Of a stretch of 64,000 bases of DNA, positions 44,639 to 55,412 are shown piece after piece (positions within the stretch are counted from its first letter, which is position 1; each line of letters opens with the position of its first letter). The position numbers and the translations under genes were made by a program. Source of the DNA: Reticulascus tulasneorum (taxonomy: Eukaryota > Ascomycota > Sordariomycetes > Glomerellales > Reticulascaceae); contig LSAX01000005.1 in NCBI GenBank assembly GCA_001557505.1, positions 992,001 through 1,056,000 of the forward strand, in the 5' to 3' direction. The notes under the pieces were generated by a model that saw nothing but the letters and a program-made list of their open reading frames with translations, ran no database searches and was not told the DNA's origin.

Positions 44639-45698
44639 AGCTGTGATGGAACCTGAGCTCACTCAGTCCATGGTATCATTTGTTGAAGCCGAAGGGCCCT
44701 ACGACCGAAGGTGCTCTGAAATGCACGTATCAATATGCCAGGTCACCTTTCCAACAAATTAACAAATTGTAGCTGTGTCCGACTGGGGCTGCAGGGCAAT
44801 GATCTAACTATGGAGAAGGAACAGTGGGAAATGCAGGGAGTGCTTAAGGCAAGACAAGTTTGGAGCGTACCAACGTTCATTTCTAAACATTCGTTTCAAA
44901 CAGAATTTAGTGGGAGTCTGGAAGTTTACTATGCAATCAATCAAACTCGCTTTGGCTTCGCACCTGTGGCATCCGAATGTGTGGAAAGTTTTCCGTTCCT
45001 ATCCGGCCGGTCCGCGACTCCACTCCCGACTCCCGCTCCTGATCCGGGACACGTGTGCCTCATAGCACTGGGTTATTTGGTAGCGTGAATGCGTAACTGG
45101 TAGTAGGGATGATAAAAGATATTCTAGAATAGCCCTAAACCATTCGACGTAGGATCTTTCCTGACATTCTTTGGCGGACCTTGCGGTGTAGACGAATCAA
45201 GGTTACGATGTCTTCAATATATTTAAAACGACCTCTAGATTCAACACCAACGCGCCGCCAACGACTGGAAGTTTGGGTAACTCAACATAGCACTGAATAT
45301 CAAACTAGGAATCAATGGCTACTCTGCGTGGTTTCTCCTCACATATGGTCTTTTCTTTTGCTTTTCCTTTCGCACGGAGCCTTGCGATGCATTTGTTGTA
45401 GATTTATCAACTCATCCTATCATTCAAGACATATCTTTCTCACAACCATTAACCCTTCTTTTGTTTTCAACCACTCTATCTTTTCTACTACGATATTCCC
45501 ATTGCTCCATTGTAGCATTCTGGGACCTCTTCTCCACTCCTGGATTACGGAATCCGCCCATGTCCTCAAAGAGGAAAACTCATTGCTGTCTGTAGTACTT
45601 CCATCAGTAGGTGTTGCCTGCCTAATTGGGGATGGGTGTCATGGTGAAGAATGGAGAGCGGAGTTATTTTCAGGTGTACTTGATTGTTTCATCAGCTT
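44639..45698. other. Intergenic, nothing supported
   Basis: About 1.1 kb. The 117-codon (44735..45088) and 175-codon (45181..45708) ORFs lack recognisable motifs; the latter is Ser/Phe/Leu-rich translation of pyrimidine-rich DNA. Confidence 0.35.
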
Positions 45699-46708
45699 CT
45701 ATTCTTGACCCGCCAACATAGGGCACAGAGGGATGTTCATGAACAATACCTTACGAGTAGCTGGATCGTGCCCTACTGCGGCATCAGGCCCCAAACTTCC
45801 TACTGTTAATGCATATGCGGCCACCGCAGTTTGGCAAACCCAAGGATCATTCACAACAGATCCAGTTGCAGTGGTCGTAGGGTTATCGCGACTGCCAGCT
45901 GAGTCAAGTAACCAGCGCAACAGGTGTGTATCCACGCCGGGAACGCGCATCAGTCGACCCCGTTCGGGATCAACGAGAAATTCGTGAAGCACATGCATGT
46001 AGAAGAAGACCGCGGAAGAATATTGCTCAGCTGTCGGTGTTTTCTTGCTCGCGGCAAAGCCTTGAGCTTCTGCTTTTCGGTTCTTTGCCTTTTGCATAAG
46101 ACAAAAGTAGCTAATTGAGGAGGTGTAGGTGAGTAAAAGCACTTTAGAGGATGGTTTACACAAGTGAAAGGGGGGTGTAAAAGCAATTTGAACCGTACAA
46201 GAGCATCATTCTTGCAGCCAGCTGCTTAGCCGGATCATAGCCGCTCATTTCGATCAAAGCAAACGCTCCTTGCAAATGCGCCTCGGCGGCGTCTAATTCT
46301 CCTGCAGAGAACTTGTGGTACGTGAGCCGACGGGACATCTCACAGATGGAGAACAATCACAGACAGCTTACCTCGATTTCAAACAAAAGTGAAATGACAA
46401 GAATGAAAAAATCGCTTGCGGTTGAGAAATGCGCGAGATGCTGTTGGATAGAATTCAGAACAGCTGCTTTGTGGATGATGCTAGTATTCTCCATTTCCTG
46501 AGAGGTGCCCCCTAGGCAACGCAAATGAGCGATACTCAGGACTAATGCAGTGCGGAAGCCAACAGGCTCGTTCATAGCGCTTGGAAGACCGGTGCTAAGG
46601 GATTTAAGCACAGGGATAAGAAAATCAATAAAGCTACGCCAGGAGGACATACGTTAGGGCACGGGGGCTAGACGGTACCATAACCATCACCAAATCCCGA
46701 TAATACAT
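45699..46708 (-). pseudogene. Fragment of a fungal regulator (Fungal_trans_2-like domain) without DNA-binding domain
   Basis: From about 46708 the reading begins MYYRDLVMVMVPSS, changes frame near 46650, and continues FRTALVLSIAHLRCLGG, VLNSIQQHLAHF, SDFFILVISLLFEIE. A 60-nt GTAAGC intron (46313..46372 region, acceptor CCACAAG) then leads to ELDAAEAHLQGAFALIEMSG. This helical pattern is that of the regulatory domain common in Zn2Cys6 factors. After YDPAKQLAARMMLLYG the frame is lost, and a further open stretch (SSAVFFYMHVLHEFL ... WVCQTAVAAYALTVGSLGPDA) runs to a stop at 45699. No zinc cluster is found upstream. I read it as a decayed, truncated gene; a functional short protein is less likely. 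Confidence 0.45.
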
Positions 46709-47439
46709 GTCTAAGATATGAAAGCGTTAGCTGACTTCCCTCTAATTGATTCTTAGAATATTTGCGTGGGGAAATTACAGTGCTGTAATGCTTTGGGCGA
46801 TGCTAAAATCATTTGTACAGGTAGAACATCGAATGGGTCCATTTCAGTGGAAACCTTTATGGGGATTGCCGTAGGCAAGGCATCGTCGCAGTCATACTTG
46901 CACATTTTTCCAAGCACTAGACATTTAGTACTGGACCAGCATAAATTAATCAGCCAATGGCTTCCCTAAACTACAGTGAAAACCGGAGAAAATACCATGT
47001 TGGCTTTATTTCGTCGCACTTCACGTGTCGTAGACGGCAGGTTCGACAACTGGAGCAACGTAAGCTACCTACTAGGGACAAGCGAAATGGCCAATAACAT
47101 ACCCATTGCTGCTACGGTTGTGGTATCTCTTGGTCCGCTTTGCAGGCGCCGGCTTGCCCTTCGACTGGTCTATACCGTTGAGCTGGTCAGGCGCGGGAGT
47201 CATTGTATCGGGGAGCGATTGGGACTTTGCACATCAGGCAAATCCAGATTAGAAATTTACCTCTGTGAAGTGAAGTGGTGGGAACCGAACCGTGACCACG
47301 TTCCGTTTGCACCGGTCGACACCTACCACCTATATTTCTCCATCCCACCACACCATTTCCGCATATGAATCTAGCTGCCCACCTTCACAGGATCCTTCCA
47401 TCTATTAGGCCTTTTGCCAGTGTGGCTGCCTGGAGTGTG

Positions 47440-47606
47440 CCTTGATGTTATAGTAGCATGGTGGGGGCTGTTTTGAGGCTGACTGCATTGAATCAAGGCC
47501 TGGTTCGGTTCGGTAGTCAACGATCCCTTATGTGTGGACCCTTTGCCAGTAATAATGTGGGGCAAATAGACGATGCATGCATGCATGCATATTCCAAGAA
47601 CGGAGT
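47440..47606 (+). repeat. Dispersed repeat, copy 2
   Basis: Diverged copy of 42495..42666 (see blocks there). It contains an (ATGC)n run at 47574..47590 where copy 1 has CGCTTGCATATG. Confidence 0.65.
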
Positions 47607-48027
47607 TTGTTGGATTGAAGGATGGTCGATTGAAACAAGAGGGGTCACAATCCAACGGGAGTCAACCCCGCCAACGCAGCTGGAGCCACCGGGTCATATT
47701 AGTTCTGTTGTTATATTCGATGACCTAAGAGCAAACCTTCAGTCGCCGGCGCAGAATCTAAAACTCTGGTGACATGCCATTCCGGCGAAAACATTTGCCA
47801 CAACGGCGACTTGATCCTTCCGCTGCACTTCACTTATGGATTCGACTCTCCTCGAGCAGGGGGTTGTTGTTGCGAAAATGGCAGCAGGCGCCGCCACGGC
47901 CGACAAAGCATTCGAACGGCGTTGGTACGAGTATATGAACCGAGTGACCTGGGAATCGATGGTGTTTGCCTTAAGGTCCATGTTGCCTTAACGTAGGCAG
48001 TGACGGTCATGGAAGGTGATGCTCTGA

Positions 48028-48181
48028 CTACCTACCTACCTACCTACCTACCTAGAAGGTACGTAGTCGCGGGAGGTGCACAATTTCTGGGAGATACCAT
48101 ACCTAAGGTACCTAAGGTAGGTAGGTACCTTGCGGCCTTCAGCGAACTGAGCACATGGCAGCCACCTAGGTAGGTAGGTAG
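48028..48181. repeat. CTAC/GTAG tetranucleotide repeats in inverted orientation
   Basis: A (CTAC)n run at 48028..48054 and the complementary (GGTA)n-type runs at 48101..48130 and 48163..48181, with CCTAAGGTACC palindromes between. The arms could pair into a large hairpin. Confidence 0.8.
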
Positions 48182-49386
48182 CACATAAAGTACCGAAGGT
48201 TCAGGCAAGTACGTTACCCACGCAAGCAGCCAGATCACACGTGGCAGAAATTCCCTCTCGGATTTGTACCTTACGCTTCGCCACTACAATTCGCAACACA
48301 CTCAATCAGCTGCATCAGATCAGGCCAAGCATCAGCTCAGCCAGGAAGAATCCCCCACTGACCGGAAAGAGGCCGAAGAAACTTTGATAGCCACACACGG
48401 ACCTCCCAAGTCCCTACAAACGGGGGAGCTGGGACGATGACAATGCCTAGACACCAGTTTTCTGGGGCAAGCCCGTCGTAAGCTCTCGAATTCTCTTGTT
48501 GATTTCCATTCGGAACTTTATTGCACGTACAATGACCATATCAGATATGTTCATTTCGGCTTGTGGCCAACAGCCGGGTGGAATATTGGTCTTCAAATCC
48601 CTCACCGGCCAACATCACCTACGGGCGATGTTGAGCCAGGGGCCAGCTTCTACTGAGTGTACTGCCAGCGTTGTTGAACCCCGAGGGTGCGGTCTCCCGC
48701 TACCTATAACCAATCCAGCTTCATCTGCGGATGTTGTTGAGTCATGGAGAGGAGGGGAGCCGTCGGGCGGCGAAATCGGACCCTGCAACCTCCACGTGGT
48801 GCCGCCTGGGAACCGGGTCTTAAACGTGACCACAGCCAGCGCAGGGACGTAATGCTGGTTGATACGCACTATAACTTGGACTCAATGCTATTGTGGTCTC
48901 TATACCGTTACGGATCTGGAAGAAAGGTGCTGTACCATGTCGAACATGTCGGGGATTCAGGTCTACAATCAATGCCTACTTGATATTCCCGACTTCTGGT
49001 TACACTACATTGATTACCGACCCCCTGTTGCCGTTCTCGCATCCATGCCGCCCTCGCATTTACGCCGTCCCCGCCTTTCAAAATCCTTGCCAGTGCGTAT
49101 TCATACATGGGAATCATTCGAGATGGCGGTGAGAGTAGTGCCATGACTCTGGGGAAATTGGCGTAGAGCGTCAGGCCTTCAAGTTCGAGGGAATTTTAGT
49201 ATGCCGCGCAGGCCAGACATAGTGCTCAATACCATCACTCATAATCATCCAGACAATAGATCTAACCATCATCTCTCACCTTCGTCGCAAGTCTTCAAGC
49301 CCAGCAGCCTTGCGATGTGGAGGATCAATGTTCTTAGAAACTCGTACTGGATTGTGCCAAGCCGAGTCAATATTCCGTCCCATTAA

Positions 49387-50409
49387 TTAACCAGACTTCA
49401 TTGCCGATCGTTTTCGAGATGTTGCAAAGTCAAGATGCTCCTCGGGCGTAGATTCGTAGGGTTCGTAGAGCCTCGGATCATCCACTGCTTCATGTTTCGA
49501 GAAATAACGACCGCCGATGTCGCTGAGAACCTTTGTGAAACGAATTGCAGTCTTCTCAAACTCTTCCTCTCCATAATTAGAGCGTAGAGTTGTCGCCTGG
49601 ACGATCGTTAGATCGCGCCCCTGAAACACCCATTTCTCCTCATCTTCCCTATTATCCTCTAGTTCTCGTAGGTTGTAGTCGATCAGACATATCGAAGGGG
49701 TGGCCTTGTAATAGCCGTTGCTGTAACGATCATCTATCAAATTCTTGATGGCACGGACAAAGAAGCCGCGTGGACCATTCTCATACACCAAAGTATAGAT
49801 AGAAGTGCCCTCCTCAATATGCCAAGTTGAGTCAAATTCAATGGCGATATGTGCTGAGCCAAAGCTTCCTGATGGGGTGGATAGGAAGGTAAGGCCACAG
49901 TCACGGCCTGTGACATCCATCAGATCAAAGAAGCTATTTTTGGATGGTTGAAGGCAAAAGAGATCTTGATATGGATGGACGACAATTTGCCAGGCCTCTC
50001 CATCATGACAAAGGTCTTTCACGACTGCGTCGTGCCCCAACCCTTTGAAGCTGAGTTCATCCTGCAAGCATAGTTTGCGCCAATAATCTGTGTTGTAGTG
50101 TGTTTTCATTGTTGCTCTTGATTCCTTACAGGCGTACCAGAGACCTGCATCGATCAAGCAAGGCGACTGATTGTTTGTTGACCATGAATATTCTGTGTTG
50201 CTAGACGCCAACTTGGGTGCACCACCCACGGGGCCTGAATGAAGAGGATATTTGGAGATGCAAAACCGTTGCAGACTTGGGTCGTCTGCCTCGTAGGAAT
50301 CGAAGACAGTAAAGAATTGGACGCCTGAACCGGATGGTCGAGTGGCCCGTTCCCAGATCTCTAGTCTTAGCTCTGTGGGCAAGTTCGAAAATGGGTGGAA
50401 AGTTGTCAT
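49387..50409 (-). CDS. 2EXR-domain protein
   Basis: Single exon, 340 residues from ATG 50409. The N-terminal FHPFSNLPTELRLEIWERA is the hallmark first block of the fungal 2EXR family. The second expected block, a cysteine and hydrophobic pattern near GLWYACKESRATMKTHY, is also present; in this family it marks a conserved C(K/R)ESR motif. The rest is globular with scattered aromatic residues and a charged C-terminus (PEEHLDFATSRKRS). The role of the family is unknown, although it is very abundant in accessory regions of filamentous fungi. No neighbour is close enough to suggest a complex. Frame intact. Confidence 0.85.
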   Translation of the reverse strand: MTTFHPFSNLPTELRLEIWERATRPSGSGVQFFTVFDSYEADDPSLQRFCISKYPLHSGPVGGAPKLASSNTEYSWSTNNQSPCLIDAGLWYACKESRATMKTHYNTDYWRKLCLQDELSFKGLGHDAVVKDLCHDGEAWQIVVHPYQDLFCLQPSKNSFFDLMDVTGRDCGLTFLSTPSGSFGSAHIAIEFDSTWHIEEGTSIYTLVYENGPRGFFVRAIKNLIDDRYSNGYYKATPSICLIDYNLRELEDNREDEEKWVFQGRDLTIVQATTLRSNYGEEEFEKTAIRFTKVLSDIGGRYFSKHEAVDDPRLYEPYESTPEEHLDFATSRKRSAMKSG

Positions 50410-52694
50410 AGTGAAGCATCGTGGTCGTGGTAGCTGCCGTGATTCGATAGTCTGAGAGACTGTGGATGATTCTGAAAGTAGGATACGACGAATATGAAGG
50501 GGGCAGAAGCTTGGTTCTATGTGTGTCTGCTGCTGATGTTGAGTCAGTCAACGCAATTTCAAGGTTTCGGAGATATGTGAGTAGGCGCAGGAGATTTCCG
50601 TGGTACCAAGAAGATGGGAACCACGAATGACATCGAACTTTAGGTAAAGATTGTTATGCAACACAAGTGGTCGATAGATAGGTTTTTTGTCGAGTTGTTG
50701 CAAAGGAGGATGTTGTGTATCACAACTTCACTAGATACTAACTTTCTGCGCAGCTCAATTAGCTTTGACTGTAAACTGAGAGAAAAAGAGCAGTAGAATT
50801 GTGGAATTTACTAGGAATATTTATGGATATTTCTTGCTTTCCGAAACATTTACTGAAAGGAGATTGTGATGAAGATATGCATCCAGAATGGGCGATCACC
50901 TTGAGTGGTAACATAATGGGTGGGCTCCACCGTGATTTCCACAGGAGACACTGTACTGCCTGCGCTGTTAAATTAAAGAGCAGCCCAGATATGACCGCGC
51001 GTGTTCAACCGCTCTAATCACTGCAGTCCAAACCATGGAATCGTGACAATCATACTGGGAACCAGTAACACGATCCTGGAGCGCTGTGCTTGCTCCGCGA
51101 TTCGGAAGATGCAAACCCTCCAAGGTTTGTACCTTGTGATAGAACCAAATGCCTCCTCGGCAACTAGAGAGACAAGCATCCTCTGGTGCTGGACGTCCTT
51201 GAAAATCACTATTGTAACACACCACGTCTTTGAGACAGAAATTTATGTCACCCTGAGAACTGGTCGATATGTCTCTTTCCTCGTGACTTAAGTTCCGAGG
51301 GCCGCCGAGCCTCACCGTCTCCAATCCCTTCCATGGCATCCTCTACTCTGTCAAGCTGTGCACTTGTCCCCTCCGCTGGGCTGAGCTGAGCTGAGGTCAC
51401 GCCAGGTCGTCGTGAATCACCCTAGTGATAGTGGCCATGGTCTCAACAGCTAGAAACAGACTAAAGGATCTAGGGCAGATGTGTCATTATATCCCGCGAC
51501 ATCTGCGCACTTGGAATTTAATGATGGGTCCTACGCAGAAGAACTAATTTACCATGCCAAGATTCATGTCGGGCACCTGGTCCATCTCTACTGTTTGGGA
51601 CTTGCCAATACGCAAAGGTCTTTCGGCTCCTGTTGCGATACCACTTGCGGGCGACCTGGATGGGGACATCCCCAACTTCATTAACGGTTTCCCTCTCAAC
51701 GTTCCTGTACTGGGCTACACTCTCATGGGTATGATTAAGAGGATTTTGCCGAACAGTCTGATCCATCTAGAATATATTCCAGCCAAGATCATTACATACT
51801 TACAAAGCTCCGGCACCTTACAAAGCTCTGGCATCCTTACAGAGCTCCGGCATTTAACCAGGGTAAGCCATGGAAGATGCAGGACCCAGACATGCCAGGC
51901 GGGAAGTGGGCATCATGTCAGCACACCTAAGAGGTCGATGATTCGCTTGTGCCAGGACCCAAATACCGAGTCCTTGAAGGCTGTCACTTAAATTGTCTGA
52001 CGCTGTGCCGGTGTGACGACGATATTATTGAGGTGTGAGTGAGGGGAACGAACTTGGTATTGTTTTCTATTAGGTAAATGGAGATGGATGGGAAGTAATT
52101 ATTGTCAGCACGGGAACCTCGGAGCCTATCACCTTTACCTGCAATCAGAAATACCAAGGTCTGGAGCAGGCTCATCTCCGTCGGAGGCAGACCAGAACAG
52201 AAAGCTCAGGCAATCGAGCAGTCGAATCCTTAGATAAACAGGATTTGGACTTGGAGAAGGGCTTAATCTACCATCATCGGATTAGAGTAGTCGAAGGCTC
52301 GCCTGACATGCCCCGAGAAGAGTCGAGATCTGCCGACGCCCAGCGTTGTATTCATCAGCGCCACCGACCAATCGCCTGTGCTGATCCCCTCTTATTTCCC
52401 TTAACATATTGTGAGGAGCTGACACCCGGGTATTGTATTAAATTCCCGGCTGATGGCCGCCTCCCGGACGGCGAGCAACGACAGGTCGGGGGTAAATTGT
52501 GGGGATGCCGATATGCCGACAACCAACACACCATAATGGACGTGCAATATGCTATAACAAGTGTGTCACCTCCTTTGACCGAAAAAGGACGACAATGCGT
52601 AGGATATAAGATGTTGGCCGGTACTCTCACCTTGGAGGGGACGGGGGTGTTCTTATGCAAGCGGTACGTTCTGTAAGACCACCCGTCCTGCAAA
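50410..52694. other. Long gene-free stretch
   Basis: About 2.3 kb. An 18-bp tandem repeat lies at 51800..51853 (listed). Several 120 to 145 codon ORFs lack motifs and overlap antisense ORFs of equal length, so none is called. Confidence 0.4.
51800..51853 (+). repeat. Three tandem copies of an 18-bp unit
   Basis: Unit CTTACAAAGCTCCGGCAC with small changes, repeated three times. Confidence 0.75.
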
Positions 52695-53642
52695 ATGAGG
52701 CACGCACTCCATATCGTGGGCCTGGCGTCCGTACTACTCCAATTCCACATTCTGGCGCTGAAGATTGCCACATCGCTGCAATGGATCGAGTATACGCCGC
52801 AGCCTTACGCCATCAAGAACTTTTACAAAGCGGACACCGCGCAGCTCGTCAGTGGTGGCGTCGCCAACCTTGCTAGCGACCGTAGTTTCGACCTCGCAGC
52901 AAACGCCGAGACCCAAGGACTGAAGCAGTATAGCGGCCACAGGAACATACGACTCATCTACATCATTGTGGAAGTCGGGTACCGCATCGTTGCCAACAAG
53001 GCTGCCGGGATCAACACGCTCGCCGATCTCAAGGGAAAGCGGATCGGCACGGTGCCGGGGACGTCGGCGGCGTACTTCATAAACAAGTTTTTAGGCAGCG
53101 CCGGTTTGAAAGAGTCGGACTACCGTGTCGTGTCTGGCAATGTGTGCATGAAGACTCCATGCGGCTCTGGCACCTTCCCACAGATGATCACCAGCAAACA
53201 GATCGATGCGTTTGGCCTGTGGGAGCCAGCGGTGGAGCTGGGAGCCAAGGCACTCGGTAACAATGCCATCATCTTCAAGAATGCGTCAATCTACCGTGAG
53301 GTGTATAGCCTCTACAGCACAGAGGAGAAGCTGCGCGACCCGAGCATGCGAAAGAAGATAGTCGCCTACGTGAAGGCGCTGAACCAGACCGCGGACATCT
53401 TCACGAACAAGCCTGAGACCGTCTACGCGACCGTTGCTTCCGCCGTGGGCATGGATGCATCTGTGGTCAAGGATGTCTGGCCGGATCATGTGTGGAGTGG
53501 TATACTGCCACCGGATCTGCTGGATTTTCTCGTCGAGGAGGATCAGGTGCTGGCCAGGCAGGATAGACGGCAGCCGGTTTCGAGGACGGACCTTGCAAAG
53601 TTTATCGATCCGAGCGTCTTGGAGGAGGTGTTGGCGGGTTAG
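52695..53642 (+). CDS. Periplasmic-binding-protein-like secreted protein (NMT1/SsuA type)
   Basis: Type II solute-binding fold of the kind used in bacteria to deliver sulfonates, nitrate or thiamin-precursor-like molecules to ABC transporters, and related to fungal Thi5/NMT1 proteins. Single exon, 315 residues. A hydrophobic N-terminus (LHIVGLASVLLQFHILAL) may be a signal peptide. Family blocks are LVSGGVANLASDRSFDLAANAETQ, GYRIVANKAAGINTLADLKGKRIG (given here in part as one block each), VPGTSAAYFINKFL, QIDAFGLWEPAVELGAKAL, and a C-terminal helix-rich part including LDFLVEEDQVLARQ. No Thi5 catalytic cysteine/histidine signature is obvious. There is no transporter gene nearby. GC-rich codon use and absence of introns are consistent with an ancient transfer from bacteria, but this is inference. 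Confidence 0.8.
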   Translation: MRHALHIVGLASVLLQFHILALKIATSLQWIEYTPQPYAIKNFYKADTAQLVSGGVANLASDRSFDLAANAETQGLKQYSGHRNIRLIYIIVEVGYRIVANKAAGINTLADLKGKRIGTVPGTSAAYFINKFLGSAGLKESDYRVVSGNVCMKTPCGSGTFPQMITSKQIDAFGLWEPAVELGAKALGNNAIIFKNASIYREVYSLYSTEEKLRDPSMRKKIVAYVKALNQTADIFTNKPETVYATVASAVGMDASVVKDVWPDHVWSGILPPDLLDFLVEEDQVLARQDRRQPVSRTDLAKFIDPSVLEEVLAG

Positions 53643-54388
53643 ACGAACTTTGCACGATCACTAGTACGAGAACTTAAATTGCATTTGAGCGATGCCCGGA
53701 AACAGTAGCCTAGGTAGAATACAAGCTACATAGATTCCATGCCGAAGGCTTCCCTGTGTTGTCTCCAGACGGTTGGTTCATCCTCATGTAGAGATACTGG
53801 ACTAATGGTACTAACACCCAGATCATGACCAGCCAAGAGAACAGCAACATTTTGAGGGCCACGTGCTCACGTGAGGGCTTCGCATCTATGTTGATGGCAC
53901 TTGAAACGTAGATCCCACCCCCTTCTGTTCCATGCCATTTGCGTAGAGCACATGGCGTTACCACGCCAAAAATCACGATGCGAATTAATGAAAGAGACTT
54001 TTCAATACTGCCCCAAAGCATGCTTCACAAAATGACGGTCGTGTAGATAGATGGTCATAATTTTCAAATTCCCGTTTGGGCCCATCCCACAAGCACACAC
54101 CCGTTTAGGTGTTTTACTTGCATGCGTGTATCCAACGCCACTATGCTAATACACGCAATTGGCTTACATTTCGTCTGCTCACATACAAACACACAAAGAG
54201 GACATGAGAAAGAAGCAGGCAGATTTTTTCCAAGCAAAGCCAGCATATGATTGATTTCGAAGACCCCAAAGCAGTGTAAACCCTAATACATAAATGGTTA
54301 CCGACCCAAGACAACACACTCCAGCTCTACATGGAAATCCGTCTCATTAACACCTTGACATTAGGAAACAGAGCACCGGGCGATTGAC
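53643..54388. other. Intergenic between convergent genes
   Basis: About 750 bp. The 103-codon minus-strand ORF (53710..54021) has a hydrophobic stretch but no recognisable family. Nothing else seen. Confidence 0.4.
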
Positions 54389-55412
54389 CTAAAAGCCGAG
54401 GAGGCTGTTGAAGAGGTCGGCGACTTCCGGGCTTCGGTCACCGGATGCCTCAACCTGGGCTTGTGCGTCCTCGCAAAGGGCAATGGCAGCGTCGTTGGCC
54501 TCGCAGACGTTGATGAGCTGATCGCAGACACGGTTGGTGATGATATTGGGGTTCAGGGCGTCTTGCTGGCCTTGGGCGACGAGAGCATCGGTGGGGAGGA
54601 AGGTACCCTCATCAGCCTGTCGGCCTGCACGTCCGAGTTCGAAGCTAATGGTGGGGATGCAGATACCGAAGTCAGCGGCGCCAGTGTCGACATCAGCGGC
54701 ATCATCAGCAGCGGCATCGTCAGCGGCAGCATCATCAGCGGCAGCATCGTCAGCGACTGCGGCACCGCCGCACTGGACAGCACCGGCATCAGCAGCGGCA
54801 TCGTCGGCGGCGGCATCATCAGCGGCAGCATCGTCGGCGGCACCGGCATCAATGGCAACACCTTCAATGGTGAAGTTGGAGAAGCCCTGGGCAATGATGA
54901 TGTCGGCAACGGAAAGACCGACGGCATCGAATGGGGTCTGGAGAGAAAGGGCCGAGTTGGCGTTCTGAATCTCAGCGCCAATCACAGCGGGGTCGATGAG
55001 AGGAATGACACCACGAAGAGCCAAGGTGACAGGGAGGGCAACATCGCCGCAGATGTTGGGGATGGAGACGGCGAAAGGGTTGAAGTTCTGCTCAGCGGCA
55101 ACGAGGGCGAGAGCGGCGAGAATGACGGCTTCATCGTCACCGAGCTGGGTAACAATGTCGTCGGCCAGGGAGAGCTATAGATCTTTGTCAGCGTACAATT
55201 TTGGCAGTGAGAAACCCTGGGGAATTCCTTACCTTGGCGCAAGGAGATGCGGCAGCAAGCAGGGTGGATGGGATCTGGCCAGAGAGGGTACCAGCAGCAC
55301 CGGGGGCACCGAAGGCATTGAGAGCCTGGACAGCAGCAACGGGAATCTGCTCCTGGCCGAAACGGGCCTCGGCGACAGCCAGAATGGCGGAGATGAAAAG
55401 AGTCTTAGACAT
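54389..55412 (-). CDS. Secreted surface-type protein with Ala/Asp repeat
   Basis: Two exons: 55233..55412 and 54389..55174 (58-nt intron GTAAGG ... CTGAC ... ATAG), 321 residues. A signal peptide (KTLFISAILAVAEA) is followed by an N-terminal domain (FGQEQIPVAAVQALN; PSTLLAAASPCAK; DDIVTQLGDDEAVILAAL; NFNPFAVSIPNICGD; LRGVIPLIDPAVIGAEIQNA). The middle is an AADDA-type repeat (about residues 165 to 210) of 15-nt units interrupted by VQCGG. The C-terminal domain has FGICIPTISFELGR, GTFLPTDALVAQGQQDALNP, and paired cysteines (CDQLINVC, LCEDA). I recall orthologues in many filamentous fungi, with a repeat of variable length at this site, but no proven function. Codon use is strongly C-ending, suggesting high expression. 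A TATATAAG lies about 260 bp upstream. Confidence 0.85.
54680..54860 (-). repeat. In-frame Ala/Asp-coding minisatellite
   Basis: 15-nt-type units encoding DDAAA/ADDAA variants inside the surface protein gene, in two blocks separated by a VQCGG segment. The antisense reads Ser/Gly/Ile and creates spurious long plus-strand ORFs. Confidence 0.8.

Larger units (their letters stand above)
46709..49386. other. Long gene-free stretch with repeats
   Basis: About 2.7 kb holding dispersed-repeat copy 2 (47440..47606) and the TACC/GGTA microsatellites (48028..48181). Overlapping short ORFs on both strands show no recognisable motif. Confidence 0.45.

Noticed and set aside
45181..45708. 175-codon ORF rich in Ser, Phe and Leu
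   Set aside because: Typical of translating pyrimidine-rich DNA; no motif, and no stop/start context or splice evidence.
52245..52676. 143-codon ORF just upstream of the solute-binding protein
   Set aside because: An antisense ORF of equal size overlaps it and no family signature is seen; probably the promoter region of the next gene.
54461..55180. 239-codon and 144-codon plus-strand ORFs
   Set aside because: Antisense of the Ala/Asp repeat of the surface protein; Ser/Gly/Ile-rich shadow translation.
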